Below, one piece after another: positions 54,195 to 64,000 of a DNA stretch of 64,000 bases. The notes below the pieces were generated by a model. It did no database searches, had not been told where the DNA came from, and saw only the letters and a program-made list of their open reading frames with translations. Source of the stretch: Mytilisepta virgata (lineage: Eukaryota; Mollusca; Bivalvia; Mytilida; Mytilidae); NCBI GenBank assembly GCA_028015205.1, contig CM051517.1, positions 55,799,455 through 55,863,454 of the forward strand, in the 5' to 3' direction. The position numbers and the translations under genes are program-made. How positions within the stretch are numbered: the stretch's first letter is position 1; each line of letters begins with the position of its first letter.

Positions 54195-54350
54195 AATTGT
54201 TTTGGTTTTTGATGGTTGTGCTTATTAATTTATCATTATATCTTTAACTGGTTTTCCAATATTTTGATCACTGCTGATGAGTTGTCAGTCAACAAAATGG
54301 CCATACAGTGCATCAATTTATTTCGGTATTTATTACACGGGAAGCAAGAG
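54195..54350 (+). mobile_element. family-2 retrozyme-like repeat inside the foldback element
   Basis: Matches 10676-10815 over about 140 bp, including 'TTTAACTGGTTTTCCAATATTTTGATC' in part and 'TTATTTCGGTATTTATT'. It contains a hammerhead motif. Confidence 0.55.
54268..54311 (+). ncRNA. hammerhead ribozyme motif (family 2), core mutated
   Basis: CTGATGA is at 54274-54280 and stem II GTTG / CAAC is perfect. Stem I CACTG / CAGTG is intact. The cleavage base is A54305, which satisfies the UH rule. The conserved GAAA reads AAAA (54294-54297), which should abolish activity. This copy and the 10.7-kb copy are broken at different positions, so the parent was probably functional. Confidence 0.7.
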
Positions 54351-54727
54351 GAATTATTTAACATTCTAATATGACCTGCTTCAGACGCTTTCTGTCTACA
54401 TCCGTGGTAAAATATGGATATTTTGGGTTCCAAAAAAAGTAAAGTTTCCCACAAGCTTTAACGACTTCATAGTATAACCAGCGTTCTGTAATGGCGTCTT
54501 CTTGTCTGAATATCTACGTTTCGGCGTTTCAAGATGTCATTCGAAAAGTCCTATTAAACATGTTAAAATAAAAATAATTCAAAGTGGCTTTGGAATATAA
54601 TGATTTTACCACGGGTAGCCCCTATACGCCGATATGTTACCACTCGCTATCGCTCGAAGCAAAATATTTGGCAAAAAGGGCCTACCCGTGGTAAAATCAT
54701 GATATTTTGAAGCCAGGTGAATTATTT

Positions 54728-55079
54728 TTCAAGTTTAAAGTTGTATGACAACTTTAGATATAGGTAACACCCTCTCATTTCCACTTATTTGTAGTATTAT
54801 TTTTTTGTATAATCATGGAACATAGCGTGTAATGGTAACTTTTGTTTAAAATTCGGATTTGACCAATGAGTCGCATGTATAAACTAGAGGTACTGTTGTC
54901 ACAGGAGTCCAGCATGCTGGACTGTTTTAGCACGCTAAAACTGATGTCTCCCCTTCCGTACCCATAGTTTTTTTTAACATTTTTTAGGGATCATCAAGGT
55001 GGCAAATTAAGAGCTATGGTACATAATACATGTAGTTACCTACAGATATGTGCTTCAACAAGGAATGAATAAGGTAATA
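54728..55079. other. spacer
   Basis: About 350 bp with nothing recognised apart from the short palindrome 'CCAGCATGCTGG' at 54909-54920. Confidence 0.4.
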
Positions 55080-55795
55080 TATAGTTTTGGGGAAGGGATC
55101 TGAACCATTTTTAAGATAAAATAAGGTTTCTGATTTTGAGGGGGTGGGGATGATCCCCAGGGCTAAGATGTATAGTACATTCAACTTGTCTTGTAACCAT
55201 GAGTAGTACAATATATGGTTTAGGGGTGGGGATTCCAACCATTTTTAAGATAAAATAAGGTTTCTGATTTTGAGGGGGGTGGGGATGACCCCCAGGGCTA
55301 AGATGTATATTGCATTCAACTCGTCTTGTAACCATGGGTAGTACAATATATGGTTTAGGGGTGGGGATTCCAACCATTTTTAAGATAAAATAAGGTTTCT
55401 GATTTTGTGGGGGTGGGGATGACCCCCAAGGCTAAGATGTATATTGCATACAACTGGTCTTGTAACCATGAGTAGTACAATATATGGTTTAGGGGTGGGA
55501 ATTCCAACCATTTTTAAGATAAAATAAGGTTTCTGATTTTGAGGGGGTGGGGATGACCCCCAGGGCTAAGATGCATATTGCATTCAACTCGTCTTGTAAC
55601 CATGAGTAGTACAATATATGGTTTAGGGGTGGGGAGTTCAACCATTTTTAAGATAAATTAAGGTTTCTGGTCTTGAGGGGTAGGGGATGACCCCCGGGGC
55701 TCAGATGTATACTGCATTCAACTTGTCTTGTTATCATGAATAATAAAATATATGGTTTAAGGGTGGGGATTTCAACCCTTTCCAAGATAATGTAG
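55080..55795. repeat. 134-bp tandem array (type 1)
   Basis: The landmark ATATATGGTTTAGGGG recurs at 55211, 55346, 55480 and 55614 (steps 135, 134, 134) with diverged units on either side. Each unit contains GGGGTGGGGATGACCCCCAGGGC, whose G-run and C-run can pair. The array is flanked on the right by a block (55795-55940) that recurs at 56968-57122. Confidence 0.88.
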
Positions 55796-57122
55796 GCTAG
55801 GGGGTGGGGACTGACCCCCAGGGACCCAAATGTGGTACTCTGCACTCCGCCTTGACCTGATGCATATACCTTCCAAATATCATGAGGCTAGCTCAAGAAA
55901 CAAAAAAGTTATGTTCCGGACAAAAAATTTGATTAGAAGAGGAAGAAGAACACTATTGGGTTGGGATCTCAATGGTTTTCAGAATATTTAGTATTTTATC
56001 ATTTGAGGGGGTGGGGCATGACCCCCCTCAGACCCCCTATGGTACCAAATGATTTGTCTTATCATAAGGAGTAATAATATATATGGTTATAGGGTGGGGA
56101 TCTCAATGGTTTTCAAAATATTAAGTATTTTATCATTTAAGGGGGTGGGGCATGACCCACCCTCAGACCCCCTATGGTACCAAATGATTCGTCTTATCAT
56201 AAGGAGTAATAATATATATGGTTATAGGGTGGGGATCTCAATGGTTTTCAGAATAATAAGTATTTCGTCATTTAAGGGGGTGGGGCATGACCCCCCCCCT
56301 CAGACCCCCTATAGTACCAAATGATTCGTCTTATCATAAGGAGTAATAATATATATGGTTATAGGGTGGGGATCTCAATGGTTTTCAGAATAATAAGTAT
56401 TTTGTCATTTGAGGGGGTGGGGCATGACCCCCCCTCAGACCCCCTATGGTACCAAATGATTCGTCTTATCATAAAGAGTAATAATATATATGGTTATTGG
56501 TTGGGGATCTCAATGGTTTTCAGAATATTTAGTATTTTATCATTTGAAGGGGTGGGGCATGACCCCCCTCAGACCCCCCTATGGTACCAAATGATTCGTC
56601 TTATCATAAGGAGTAATAATATATAAGGTTATAGGGTGGGGATCTCAATGGTTTTCAGAATATTTAGTATTTTATCATTTGAGGGGGTGGGGCATGACCC
56701 CCCTCAGACCCCCCTATGGTACCAAATGATTCGTCTTATCATAAGGAGTAATAATATATATGGTTATAGGGTGGGGATCTCAATGGTTTTCAGAATATTT
56801 AGTATTTTATCGTTTGAGGGGGTGGGGCATGACCCCCCTCAGACCCCCCTATGGTACCAAATGATTTGTCTTATCATAAGGAGTAATAATATATATGGTT
56901 ATAGGGTGGGGATCACAATGGATTTCAAAATATTAAGTATTTTGTTATTTTAGCCTACATTTTACAGGCTAGGGGGTGGGGACTGACCCCCAGGGACCCA
57001 AATGTGGTACTCTGCACTCCGCCATGACCTGATGCATATACCTTCCAAATATCATGAGGCTAGCTCAAGAAACAAAAAAGTTATGTTCCGGACAAAAAAT
57101 TTGATTAGAAGAGGAAGAAGAA
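55795..57122. repeat. 135-bp tandem array (type 2) with repeated boundary blocks
   Basis: The landmark ATATATGGTTATAGG recurs at 56079, 56214, 56351 and 56486 and continues to 56.9 kb at about 135-bp steps. Each unit carries GGGGTGGGGCATGACCCCCC, a G/C-run palindrome. Units resemble those of the type-1 array in layout and length. A ~145-bp block ('GGGTGGGGACTGACCCCCAG', 'CTCTGCACTCCGCC', 'GAGGCTAGCTCAAG', 'ATGTTCCGGACAAAAAAT') stands at both ends (55795-55940 and 56968-57122). Frames of 91-105 codons here are repeat artefacts. Confidence 0.88.
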
Positions 57123-57895
57123 TAATAATCACTAAAACAATATGTCTCCCTTCGAGAAGGGGAGACATAATTATGTCTCCCAAACAAAGTTTTGGGAGAC
57201 ATATTGTTTTTGTCCGGTTTCTTATTATTATTCTTCTTCTTCTTCTTCTTCTTCTTCTTCTTTCCTTTTTCTTTCCGTTCAATGTTGTCCGCGACGTTTC
57301 TCAAAGATGCAATGTCCAATCAATATGAAACTTTGGGAATATGTTAAGGGTGACCTGAAGTTTTGCAAACGACTTTTAAAATTTTCAAAATGGCCGCCGT
57401 TTACGTGGAAACAGAAAAAGGTCATTATATAGGAGACATTGCTTTATGTCAGTAACCTAGGTGGGTAGGATTCTGAAATTTTGTAGGTGAATAGAGCAAA
57501 AGGTGCTCTTTAATTATACGAAAAAAAAATTTGAAGCGATATTTACGGTTTTCGCGTTATTTACGAAAATGTGATTTTTCGGGCCCAAAATTCGAAATTC
57601 TTTCGAAGTGCTTCGATTTCAATGAAAATTGATATTTAGGGGTTTTAAATCATGGCGATTGCAAAGGGCTTAAAAAAAATCAAAATGGCCGCTGTTTCCA
57701 TGGAAACAGGAAAAGGTCATTATATAGGACATTGCGATATCTCTGTAACCTAGGTGGGTAGGATTCTGAAATTTTGTAGGTGAATAGAGCAAAAGGGAAT
57801 TTAGGGGGTTACTGATAAGCTCTAGATAGTGGCAATGGGGGTTTGGGAGACATCTTGTGACTCGCTTGCGATCACAATCATACCTAGTTATTGTT
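57123..57895. mobile_element. non-autonomous element with 'GGGAGACAT' ends and internal duplication
   Basis: Left-hand copies of 'TATGTCTCCC...GGGAGACATA' (57141-57210) form small hairpins. A matching 'TTTGGGAGACATCTTGTGAC' lies at 57841-57860. Between them are a (CTT)n tract (57231-57262) and two direct copies of a ~105-bp block (57395-57502 and 57688-57797: 'AAGGTCATTATATAGGA', 'GTAACCTAGGTGGGTAGGA', 'GGTGAATAGAGCAAAAG'). The Arg/Lys-rich minus frames come from the CTT tract. Confidence 0.5.
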
Positions 57896-58810
57896 ATTAT
57901 TATTTCGGGGCTATATATAGATATAGTATTATAGTATACTTATTCAAAATAAATGTTTAATTTTACCCTGCGATAAAACTGCAAAAATAGCTGATAAACT
58001 AATGATTTTGGATAGAATCCCTAAGCAGGCTGATAAAGCACTTTAAGCTAGTGGGCCGATAAAGCTAATTCCGGAAATTATCACATGCCTCTTCGTCAAC
58101 ATTCGTAATCTTTATTACATGCCTATTCGTTCATTTCCGTAAAATTAGCTTTATCTGCAGATGCTGCAGAAGACAACGTCGCATGTATATTAAATTCTAT
58201 GACAAATGCAAACACAAGCATAAAATTACCACTAATTTTAATAACTTGACAAAGTGGAAGGAAAGGAATAACGAGGTATATATACCAGCAACGGATTTCA
58301 AACTCCGAACTTTATTGCGATCCTGTAAATTTCAAGTCACATTATGTAGGAATATACACATGGTACAAACTTTTCGACACAAAACTTAATAGATATTCAG
58401 CAAAGTTACATTTTTTAGTGGTGACGTCATATTTTACGCAAATTCAATCAATTGCACACAGAAAATAAAAAATCTGCTCTCGTAACATATCGGAGGCATT
58501 TCAGAAGGGGAAGGGCAGTTATTCCGATAGTGGAATTAAGAGGTAGACTCTAAAATTATAATTTGAAGCATAATATTTCCCTTACTTCCGTTTCCGGCGA
58601 ACGAAACTTGTTCTAGCCTTAGTATGTAGCACAATATGGCTACCCCCATCAAACAAAGACTTTTCTTAATGATCCATATGTAGAAAATGAACTTGCTTCT
58701 ATAGCGCTCGCTGCGCTCGCTATTAAGTTACCGGTTTGTTGCCACTGATATCGACCGTTTTTACATATTATCATTTTTTACTGTTATTGAATATAAACAA
58801 TATTAATTAA
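57896..58810. other. spacer
   Basis: No gene is recognised. 'GCTCGCTGCGCTCGCT' at about 58710 is a small palindromic motif. The 68-codon frame at 58183-58389 has no family resemblance. Confidence 0.35.
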
Positions 58811-58882
58811 ACTTATGTATTTTTACATGCCTTCAATTAAGTATAATGATATTGTTCACCTCTCTTACAAAATATACTATAG

Positions 58883-59039
58883 ATATGAATATGGGCAATG
58901 CCAAAAGGAAAGAAAATATACATTAAGAAAAATCTGCACAATTACCAGGCAAATAAAAATACAAAAGTGTCTACAGCTGGAAGTATATGATAAAAAGATC
59001 ATTACATGCCATTTTTCATATCACGGATGCTCGTGAGTG
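58883..59039 (+). CDS. candidate terminal exon of a small cysteine-rich protein
   Basis: After the acceptor-like 'TATACTATAG' (ending about 58882) the frame reads YEYGQCQKERKYTLRKICTI..KCLQLEVYDKKIITCHFSYHGCS and stops at TGA. The five Cys in about 50 residues and the composition suggest a secreted peptide. There is no upstream exon I can identify, the polypyrimidine tract is weak, and no family is recognised. Confidence 0.2.
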
Positions 59040-59330
59040 TTTTGACATAAAGATAAAAAAAAATAACCTGTTTGATTATACAAGTTTCAAAAAAAATATT
59101 TTCAGAAATACCCAAAAAATTAAATAAATTGCTTTTGGATTTCTTTAACAAATATAGCATTAGATTAAAGTTAAAAAACTTCCTTGACAAAAACATAGAT
59201 GTAAATATCCGGTAACTGGAACAAAGATATTAACTGTTACAGTAATAACTTTGAAAGTATTCTGAATTTATCAGTAAGAAGTTTCACTTCTTTATAATGC
59301 ATTAAAATTTTAATTTAAAAGATTTGTTTG
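59020..59330. repeat. direct duplication, copy 1
   Basis: Matches 61590-61890 in the same orientation ('TAGCATTAGATTAAAGTTAAA', 'ACTTCCTTGACAAAAACA', 'TATCCGGTAACTGGAACAAAG', 'TTCTGAATTTATCAGTAA'). Non-coding and AT-rich. The origin is unclear. Confidence 0.7.
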
Positions 59331-59507
59331 GGTGTTTATTGGACTTATATATATATATAAACATTATGTTATGGGTTCCAATGTGGTATACAATATCAAA
59401 TATATATATAAGTAAATCTATAACGTATACTAAGTACTGACATCTTTACTTTAAGTTTATTCCGAATGAGCTGGGCTGTAAAATAGTTATCCAACTATGA
59501 CTTGGTG

Positions 59508-59585
59508 TACGTGTCTGTATAAGATAATCCCTCGGGCATCCGGCCCTCGGGATGATCTTATACAGACACACCGCGTACTCGTGGG
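59508..59585. repeat. palindrome, MITE-like
   Basis: GTCTGTATAAGAT and its inverse ATCTTATACAGAC flank 'CCCTCGGG..CCCTCGGG', forming an imperfect hairpin of about 60 bp. No gene nearby. Confidence 0.6.
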
Positions 59586-60069
59586 ATTACTATTACATAC
59601 CGTTTGTTAATTATACGTTTTTAGCTGGCGACGTTCCCTTGGCACTATCGTATGTTGTTTATATATCTTAACTTATTAGATTCGCTCGTGTATGTAACAA
59701 CGCATTTGATTTTAATGAGAGAAATCTCTGTATTACTGAAAAATTATTACACCAGGGATTTCAATATCACAAACTTATCAAAACTAACTTAATTTTATCA
59801 TTTGTACCAGGACATCATTCGTAAATAGAGATCAACGTGCAAACATCTTATATGTTCAGATATTTCACATCCCATCTTTTATGATAATACTCTATACAAA
59901 TCAGAAAATTGTCGTCATTCCCATGAAAAGCTAACTAAACCTTTAAAAAAGACTTACCCACAATGGATATAGTTACGATAGTGTTGTCAAGTCATTAAAG
60001 TGGAATTTAAAAAAAATAATATTGATTCACTCATAGTGTCTTTGCATCGGAAATAAACACATTTAATTA
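59586..60069. other. spacer
   Basis: AT-rich; nothing recognised. Confidence 0.4.
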
Positions 60070-60114
60070 TTTAATATAAGTTTGGTTTTTTGTCTTCCAA
60101 ATGTTTCGGTTTTA

Positions 60115-60161
60115 ATGCTGCTGATGAGAGGTAACTCCTTGAAATGCGTCGTATACAGCAT
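60115..60161 (+). ncRNA. type-I hammerhead ribozyme (tandem copy 1)
   Basis: CTGATGA is at 60121-60127 and GAAA at 60141-60144. Stem I ATGCTG (60115-60120) / CAGCAT (60156-60161), stem II GAGG / CCTT, and 4-bp stem III are all present. The predicted cleavage is after A60155. Confidence 0.88.
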
Positions 60162-60499
60162 AGTATAAATTTACTATATCTAATATTAGTATCTTTGGAT
60201 TGTTGTTTTGAAACTCCTGGGATGATGCCTCTGCTGGTGGACCCTAGGTCCCCGAGGGTATTCGTATTCGCCAACCCAGTCGTCAGACTTGTCTGACATG
60301 ATTATTCATTGATTTGTTACAGAAATTATCAGTATTTAGCAAAATTAAAAAATTATAGAAATACTAAAGGTTCATTCCTTGTATTGCACATGTTAGATCT
60401 CCCTAGCTGAAATCTGGCTTCCTATTTCGGTATTTTTTGGTTGAGTACTTCTTATTTAATATAAGTTTGGTTTTTTGTCTTCCAAATGTTTCGGTTTTA

Positions 60500-60546
60500 A
60501 TGCTGCTGATGAGAGGTAACTCCTTGAAATGCGTCGTATACAGCAT
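60500..60546 (+). ncRNA. type-I hammerhead ribozyme (tandem copy 2)
   Basis: CTGATGA is at 60506-60512 and GAAA at 60526-60529; stems are identical to copy 1. The predicted cleavage is after A60540, exactly 385 nt from the cleavage site of copy 1. Confidence 0.88.
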
Positions 60547-60884
60547 AGTGTAAATTTACTATATCGTATATTAGTATCTTTGGATTGTTACTCCTGAAAC
60601 TTTGAAACTCCTGGGATGATGCCTCTGCTGGTGGACCCTAGGTCCCCGAGGGTATTCGCCAACCCAGTCGTCAGACTTGTCTGACATGATTATTCATTGA
60701 TTTGTTCCAGAAATTACCAGTATTTAGCAAAATTCAAAAATAATAGAAATACTAAGGGTTCATTCCTTGTATTGCACATGGTAGATCTCCTTAGCTGAAA
60801 TTTGGCTTCCTATTTCGGTATTTTTTGGTTGAGTACTTCTTATTTAATATAAGTTTAGTTTTTTGTCTTCCAAATGTTTCGGTT

Positions 60885-60941
60885 TTAATGCTGATGAGAG
60901 GTAACTCCTTGAAATGCGTCGTATACAGCATAGTATAAATT
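60885..60941 (+). ncRNA. hammerhead ribozyme remnant (tandem copy 3), stem I broken
   Basis: CTGATGA is at 60891-60897 and GAAA at 60921-60924, but one CTG of the 'CTGCTG' is deleted, so the 5' arm of stem I can no longer pair next to the core. The rest matches copies 1 and 2. It is probably inactive. Confidence 0.75.
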
Positions 60942-60978
60942 TACTATATCTAATATTAGTATCTTTGGATTGTTATTT

Positions 60979-61530
60979 TAATATGCTAAAACCAGTTGTT
61001 GGCATGATACGGGTTATGTTCTTCTCGTATAATTTATGATGACACGATACTAAACCCCTAACGAAAGGGATTGTTGGCATGGTACGGGTTATGTTCTTCT
61101 CGTATAATTTATGATTGCATGATACCAGACCCTTGGCGGGAGGGATTGTGGTTGATTTGCTATAGGATAAACACATAATCTTTCGATCAGTTCGAGGTCT
61201 GGAGATAGCATGTCAGTAACTGCTAGTAGTCCTTTGTTAATATATGTTGATCATTGTCATTTTGCTTATTTTCTTCTGTTACTTTTTTCAAAATCGGATT
61301 CGGACTCCTTTTGAACTGAGTTTTAATGTGTGTATCGTTGTGTGTTTGTTTATTCCACATTGGCTATAGGTATAGTGGGAGGGTTGAGATCTCACAAAAC
61401 ATGATTAACCCCGCAGCATTTTTGCGCCTGTCCCAAGTCAGAACCTCTACTGGCTCTAGCATTTGTTAGTCAGGTGTGTTTTTAAATTTGGTTCATTTGT
61501 ATGTTTCGGAGTTGTATTAGTGTAGGGTTA
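60979..61530. repeat. mussel-type interspersed repeat with a 75-bp direct repeat
   Basis: 'TTGGCATG.TACGGGTTATG' to 'CGTATAATTTATGAT' occurs twice (from 60999 and 61074). It is followed by 'GTCTGGAGATAGCATGTCAGTAACTGC' in part, 'GGTTGAGATCTCACAAAACATG', 'GCGCCTGTCCCAAGTCAG' and 'AAATTTGGTTCATTTGTATG', the same family as 15.14-15.77 kb. I recall this as a widespread Mytilus repeat. No intact frame. Confidence 0.6.
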
Positions 61531-61589
61531 AACGTAGAACAATCACATTTGCTTAGATAAAAGTTTTTAATGTCAAAGTTAAACATAAA

Positions 61590-61890
61590 TAAGTGAGTTT
61601 TTTTACATAAAGGTCAAACAGATAACCTATATGATTATACAAGTTTAAGAAAAACTATTTTCATCAATACAAAAAGATATTAAAGGCGAAATAAATTGTT
61701 TAGATTGTTTAAACAAATGTAGCATTAGATTAAAGTTAAAAAAAACTTCCTTGACAAAAACAGAAATCTAGATATCCGGTAACTGGAACAAAGATATTAA
61801 CTGTAATAACTTCGAAAATATTCTGAATTTATCAGTAATAGTACTGGAAGTTTCACATCTTTCTAATGCATTAATTTTGAATTACTGGAA
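61590..61890. repeat. direct duplication, copy 2
   Basis: Second copy of 59020-59330, about 2.57 kb downstream, with small indels. Confidence 0.7.
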
Positions 61891-62300
61891 GTTTACGACA
61901 TTAACAATGCAATTGGTTATATATTGATTTTTATATCAAGGCGGCTAGTATAGTTTTTTAATATTGGGAGAAGCTTAATTTGAGAGCCCTTATAGAAGCA
62001 CCGAACTTCAGCTGAAAAGAAAATAGCATAATTTCAGTCACTATTATTTGGCATATGAAAAATTAAAATTAAGATTTCTTCAGATTCGAATTTTTGTTAT
62101 TTTTATCGTATAATGATCGAACTTTCGAAATGTACAAAATTGTTTCCCGTGGTGCAACAGCGACGTCATGAACTACCCAAAAAACGATTTTTTAATCTAT
62201 AAAGACGTATTTCAGTGAAATATCTTTTCTTGCAAGGCTGTTGCGCATATCAATTACAGTAGAACAACCTAACAGGTGGTCATAAGTAATTAGATCCTTA

Positions 62301-63578
62301 TTATACCCGCATTGGGGGTATATTTTCGTTGTCTCCGTGCGTCGTCTGGCCGTCTGAGTGTCTGTCCGTCACACTTTCTTGTGACATTGACTTCACAGTA
62401 GTGTTGCATATAAGCCCGTAGATGCGTAATAAGGTTTTAAAATTTTTGATTTCGCTCAACGGGTGAAATGTGGGACCGAAAACGATCGAATGATCATAAT
62501 ATGCTCGTGACATTAACTCCTCATTCATTATTATTTATAGAATTATTGTACATGTGATGTAGATGCGCAATATTGTTTTAAAATTTTGATTTCTTTCATG
62601 GAGCGAAATTTGGGGCAGAAAATGAGCGAATTTTCAAAATATGCTTAAAACATTAATTTCTGAGCCATTTTTTATGCTAGGCTTCTGGTTTCTTCATAGG
62701 TAGATTGTCCAGGATGCACAGATCCAAAAAAGATGCTCAACACACAATTTTAGACCCATGGCATTTATGAAGTATTATAATTATCAAAATATGCTGTTGA
62801 TTTTTTTCCATTTAAAGCAAAATTGTAAAAATTTTCTGACCTCATCAAATCTGCCAGCACCCCACACCCCATCCCCTCAAATTCAAATGGTCATCCCCTT
62901 ATTGGGATGGACTGAAATGGTTTTTGCTATAAAAAAAATGAAAACAGCGTAATGCAGATGTGGCACTTGGTTCTGCAGAATTCCTTTTGACTTTGTTATT
63001 TAAAAAGTGCTTTGAAACTATTTTCTTTATTTTAAAAAAAATAAATATGTATACAGACTAGAGGAATTGAACCTCAAACTCTCATAGATTCTACGAGTCC
63101 ACCAGGGTACTGTTTTTTTATGTATTGTTTATAAATATTTCTATATATTTGTATATATTTTCATATTTACATATTTTAACAATTTATGTTGATCCAAGAT
63201 CTATTTAGACACACGAATCAACACTGTTAGTTAACCTTTTATTTTTTTTTACTTCAGGCAGTTTATCCCTTTAATTTATAATTAAAGATATTGATCCCAG
63301 CTCTAATGAGACATTGTTAGTTTATCAGTTTAATTTTTTTTTTACAGATGTTGGCCCCAGCTCTATTTAGACACATGAATCCACATCGTTAGTTTACCAG
63401 AATGACTTTAATTTAAGATGTTGGTCAACCAAAGAATGTTGGGGATTAACATAAAGATCTTTGGTCCAAAAATAAACTTTGCATAGTTTATTTTAACTCG
63501 GGTTAAGTTTTGTACTTAACACTAAATTTGCATCAAAATCATCACTTGGATGAAACTAATGTGGGGGTGCGGGTATAA
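62301..63578. mobile_element. possible 1.28-kb non-autonomous element with TTATACCCGCA ends
   Basis: TTATACCCGCA starts at 62301 and its inverse TGCGGGTATAA ends at 63578. Inside, the block 'GAAAATGAGCGAA..TCAAAATATGC' is a diverged duplicate of 'GAAAACGATCGAA..CATAATATGC' about 140 bp upstream. There is no ORF of note. The 11-bp ends are short, so the call is moderate. Confidence 0.45.
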
Positions 63579-64000
63579 CTATCGTCTCCGACAGTACTCA
63601 AATTTATTTATTTATTTAATTGTTTGTTTGTTTGTTTGTTTCTTATTCATCTATTTATGTTCAAGATGGGATTCCTTTTTCTTTTTTTTTTAATTCAAGG
63701 CATGCAATGTGCGCTAAAGAATAAGTTTTTTCTTTCACAAAATTTTTCCGTGGATATATACATAGTAGGCCTTTTATCATCATATGATACCATTAAAACT
63801 ATCTTGATACAAATATTATATGTAATTCAGTTTTAATATAGGGTATGACATTTCTGTAATATAAACCAGGGTTGTCTCATTGATATTAAAATTCGTTTGT
63901 TTTGATAAATGACGACCATCAGGGATAGATCGACCATCTAGATCGTGTCCAATGCAACATATGAGGACGGTGGTTGTGCGACAGTGGACACGGGTTTGAA
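63579..64000. other. window end with simple (TTTA/TTTG)n tract
   Basis: A short tetranucleotide tract lies at 63601-63640. The 70-codon frame at 63624-63836 is very hydrophobic and T-rich, and is not called. Confidence 0.4.

Larger units (their letters stand above)
53222..54727. mobile_element. 1.5-kb foldback element with ~390-bp inverted arms
   Basis: The left arm (53222-53610) is the diverged reverse complement of 54360-54727. Shared parts include 'TGATTTTACC.GGGTAGGCC', 'GCGAAAGCGAGTGGTAA', 'GAAGACGCCA.TACA' and 'ATGTAGAC.GAAAGCGT.TGAAGCAGGTC'. Each arm starts with its own ~110-bp palindrome ('GGGTAGGCCC...GGGCCTACCC'). The 145-codon plus frame at 53461-53898 covers part of the left arm, resembles no known family, and is not called. 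A family-2 retrozyme lies in the spacer. Confidence 0.75.
60070..60978 (+). mobile_element. family-1 retrozyme, tandem copy of 2.4 monomers
   Basis: The landmark TTTAATATAAGTTTGG recurs at 60070, 60455 and 60843 (steps 385 and 388). Each monomer has a hammerhead, 'TTTGGATTGTT', then 'GAAACTCCTGGGATGATGCC', 'GTCGTCAGACTTGTCTGACATG' and 'CCTTAGCTGAAATTTGG'. It ends at the family 3' end 'GGATTGTTATTTTAA'. Tandem ribozyme-bearing units would let a multimeric transcript cut itself to ~385-nt units that could be ligated into circles, as reported for animal and plant retrozymes. There is no coding capacity. Confidence 0.88.

Noticed and set aside
56049..56953. 91-105-codon frames with repeated IIRSNNIYGYRVGISMVF
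   Set aside because: The 135-bp unit is a multiple of 3, so a tandem array gives long repeated frames by itself; unit-length changes break them.
55080..56965. CRISPR-like regular repeats
   Set aside because: Units are contiguous with no unique spacers, and the genome is eukaryotic; it is satellite DNA.
57052..57328. Arg/Lys-rich and Leu-rich frames on both strands
   Set aside because: They come from the (CTT)n tract.

Overview
The window is eukaryotic, AT-rich, gene-poor and full of repeats. Its content (vertebrate-type Toll-like receptor genes, tRNA-derived SINEs ending in the 'TTAAC' V-type manner, repeats I recognise from Mytilus transcripts at 15.1-15.8 and 61.0-61.5 kb, hammerhead-ribozyme retrozymes) points to a bivalve mollusc, most likely a mussel (Mytilidae). 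That taxonomic call is an inference from recalled repeat families; no search was run.

Genes. Two intact single-exon Toll-like receptor (TLR) genes lie on the minus strand at 6.7-9.2 kb (TLR-A) and 49.1-51.7 kb (TLR-B). At least three more copies survive as relics in the same orientation: a deletion scar at 3.1-3.4 kb, a body fragment at 16.1-17.3 kb split by an AT minisatellite, and a copy at 21.4-21.7 / 47.7 kb split by a retrotransposon. The window is therefore a tandem TLR cluster being expanded, eroded and invaded by mobile DNA. No other host gene is well supported; three weak exon candidates are listed with low confidence.

Mobile elements, left to right. Arrays of a ~167-bp repeat recur at 1.3-2.6, 4.5-6.0, 19.4-21.0, 27.6-28.3, 33.0-33.2 and 34.5-36.1 kb. 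A decayed DIRS/Ngaro-like element (gag-like zinc finger, RT-RNase H, tyrosine recombinase, SGNH-like segment) spans 11.6-14.7 kb. A CR1/L2-like LINE starts at 21.7 kb and ends at 47.7 kb, bounded by the 8-bp duplication TAGAATAA within one TLR relic. Its ORF1 (21.9-23.0 kb) carries a nonsense codon. Its ORF2 (43.9-47.4 kb, 1150 aa, open) has AP-endonuclease and RT domains and a 2A-like motif near the N-terminus.

Between the two LINE ORFs sits a ~19.4-kb block (23.14-42.54 kb) bounded by ~2.45-kb inverted repeats that are roughly 90-95% identical by eye. Its ~14.4-kb interior has no long ORF but holds further DNA transposons, a SINE and a retrozyme fragment. This nested giant inverted-repeat element is the most unusual structure in the window.

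RNA motifs. Three families of type-I hammerhead ribozymes were found by reading the CTGATGA...GAAA core and checking the three stems by hand. Family 1 includes a tandem 385-bp retrozyme at 60.07-60.98 kb. The right end (51.7-64 kb) holds a SINE with 12-bp target duplications, a foldback element, two ~134-bp tandem arrays with G-rich/C-rich palindromes, and several non-autonomous elements.
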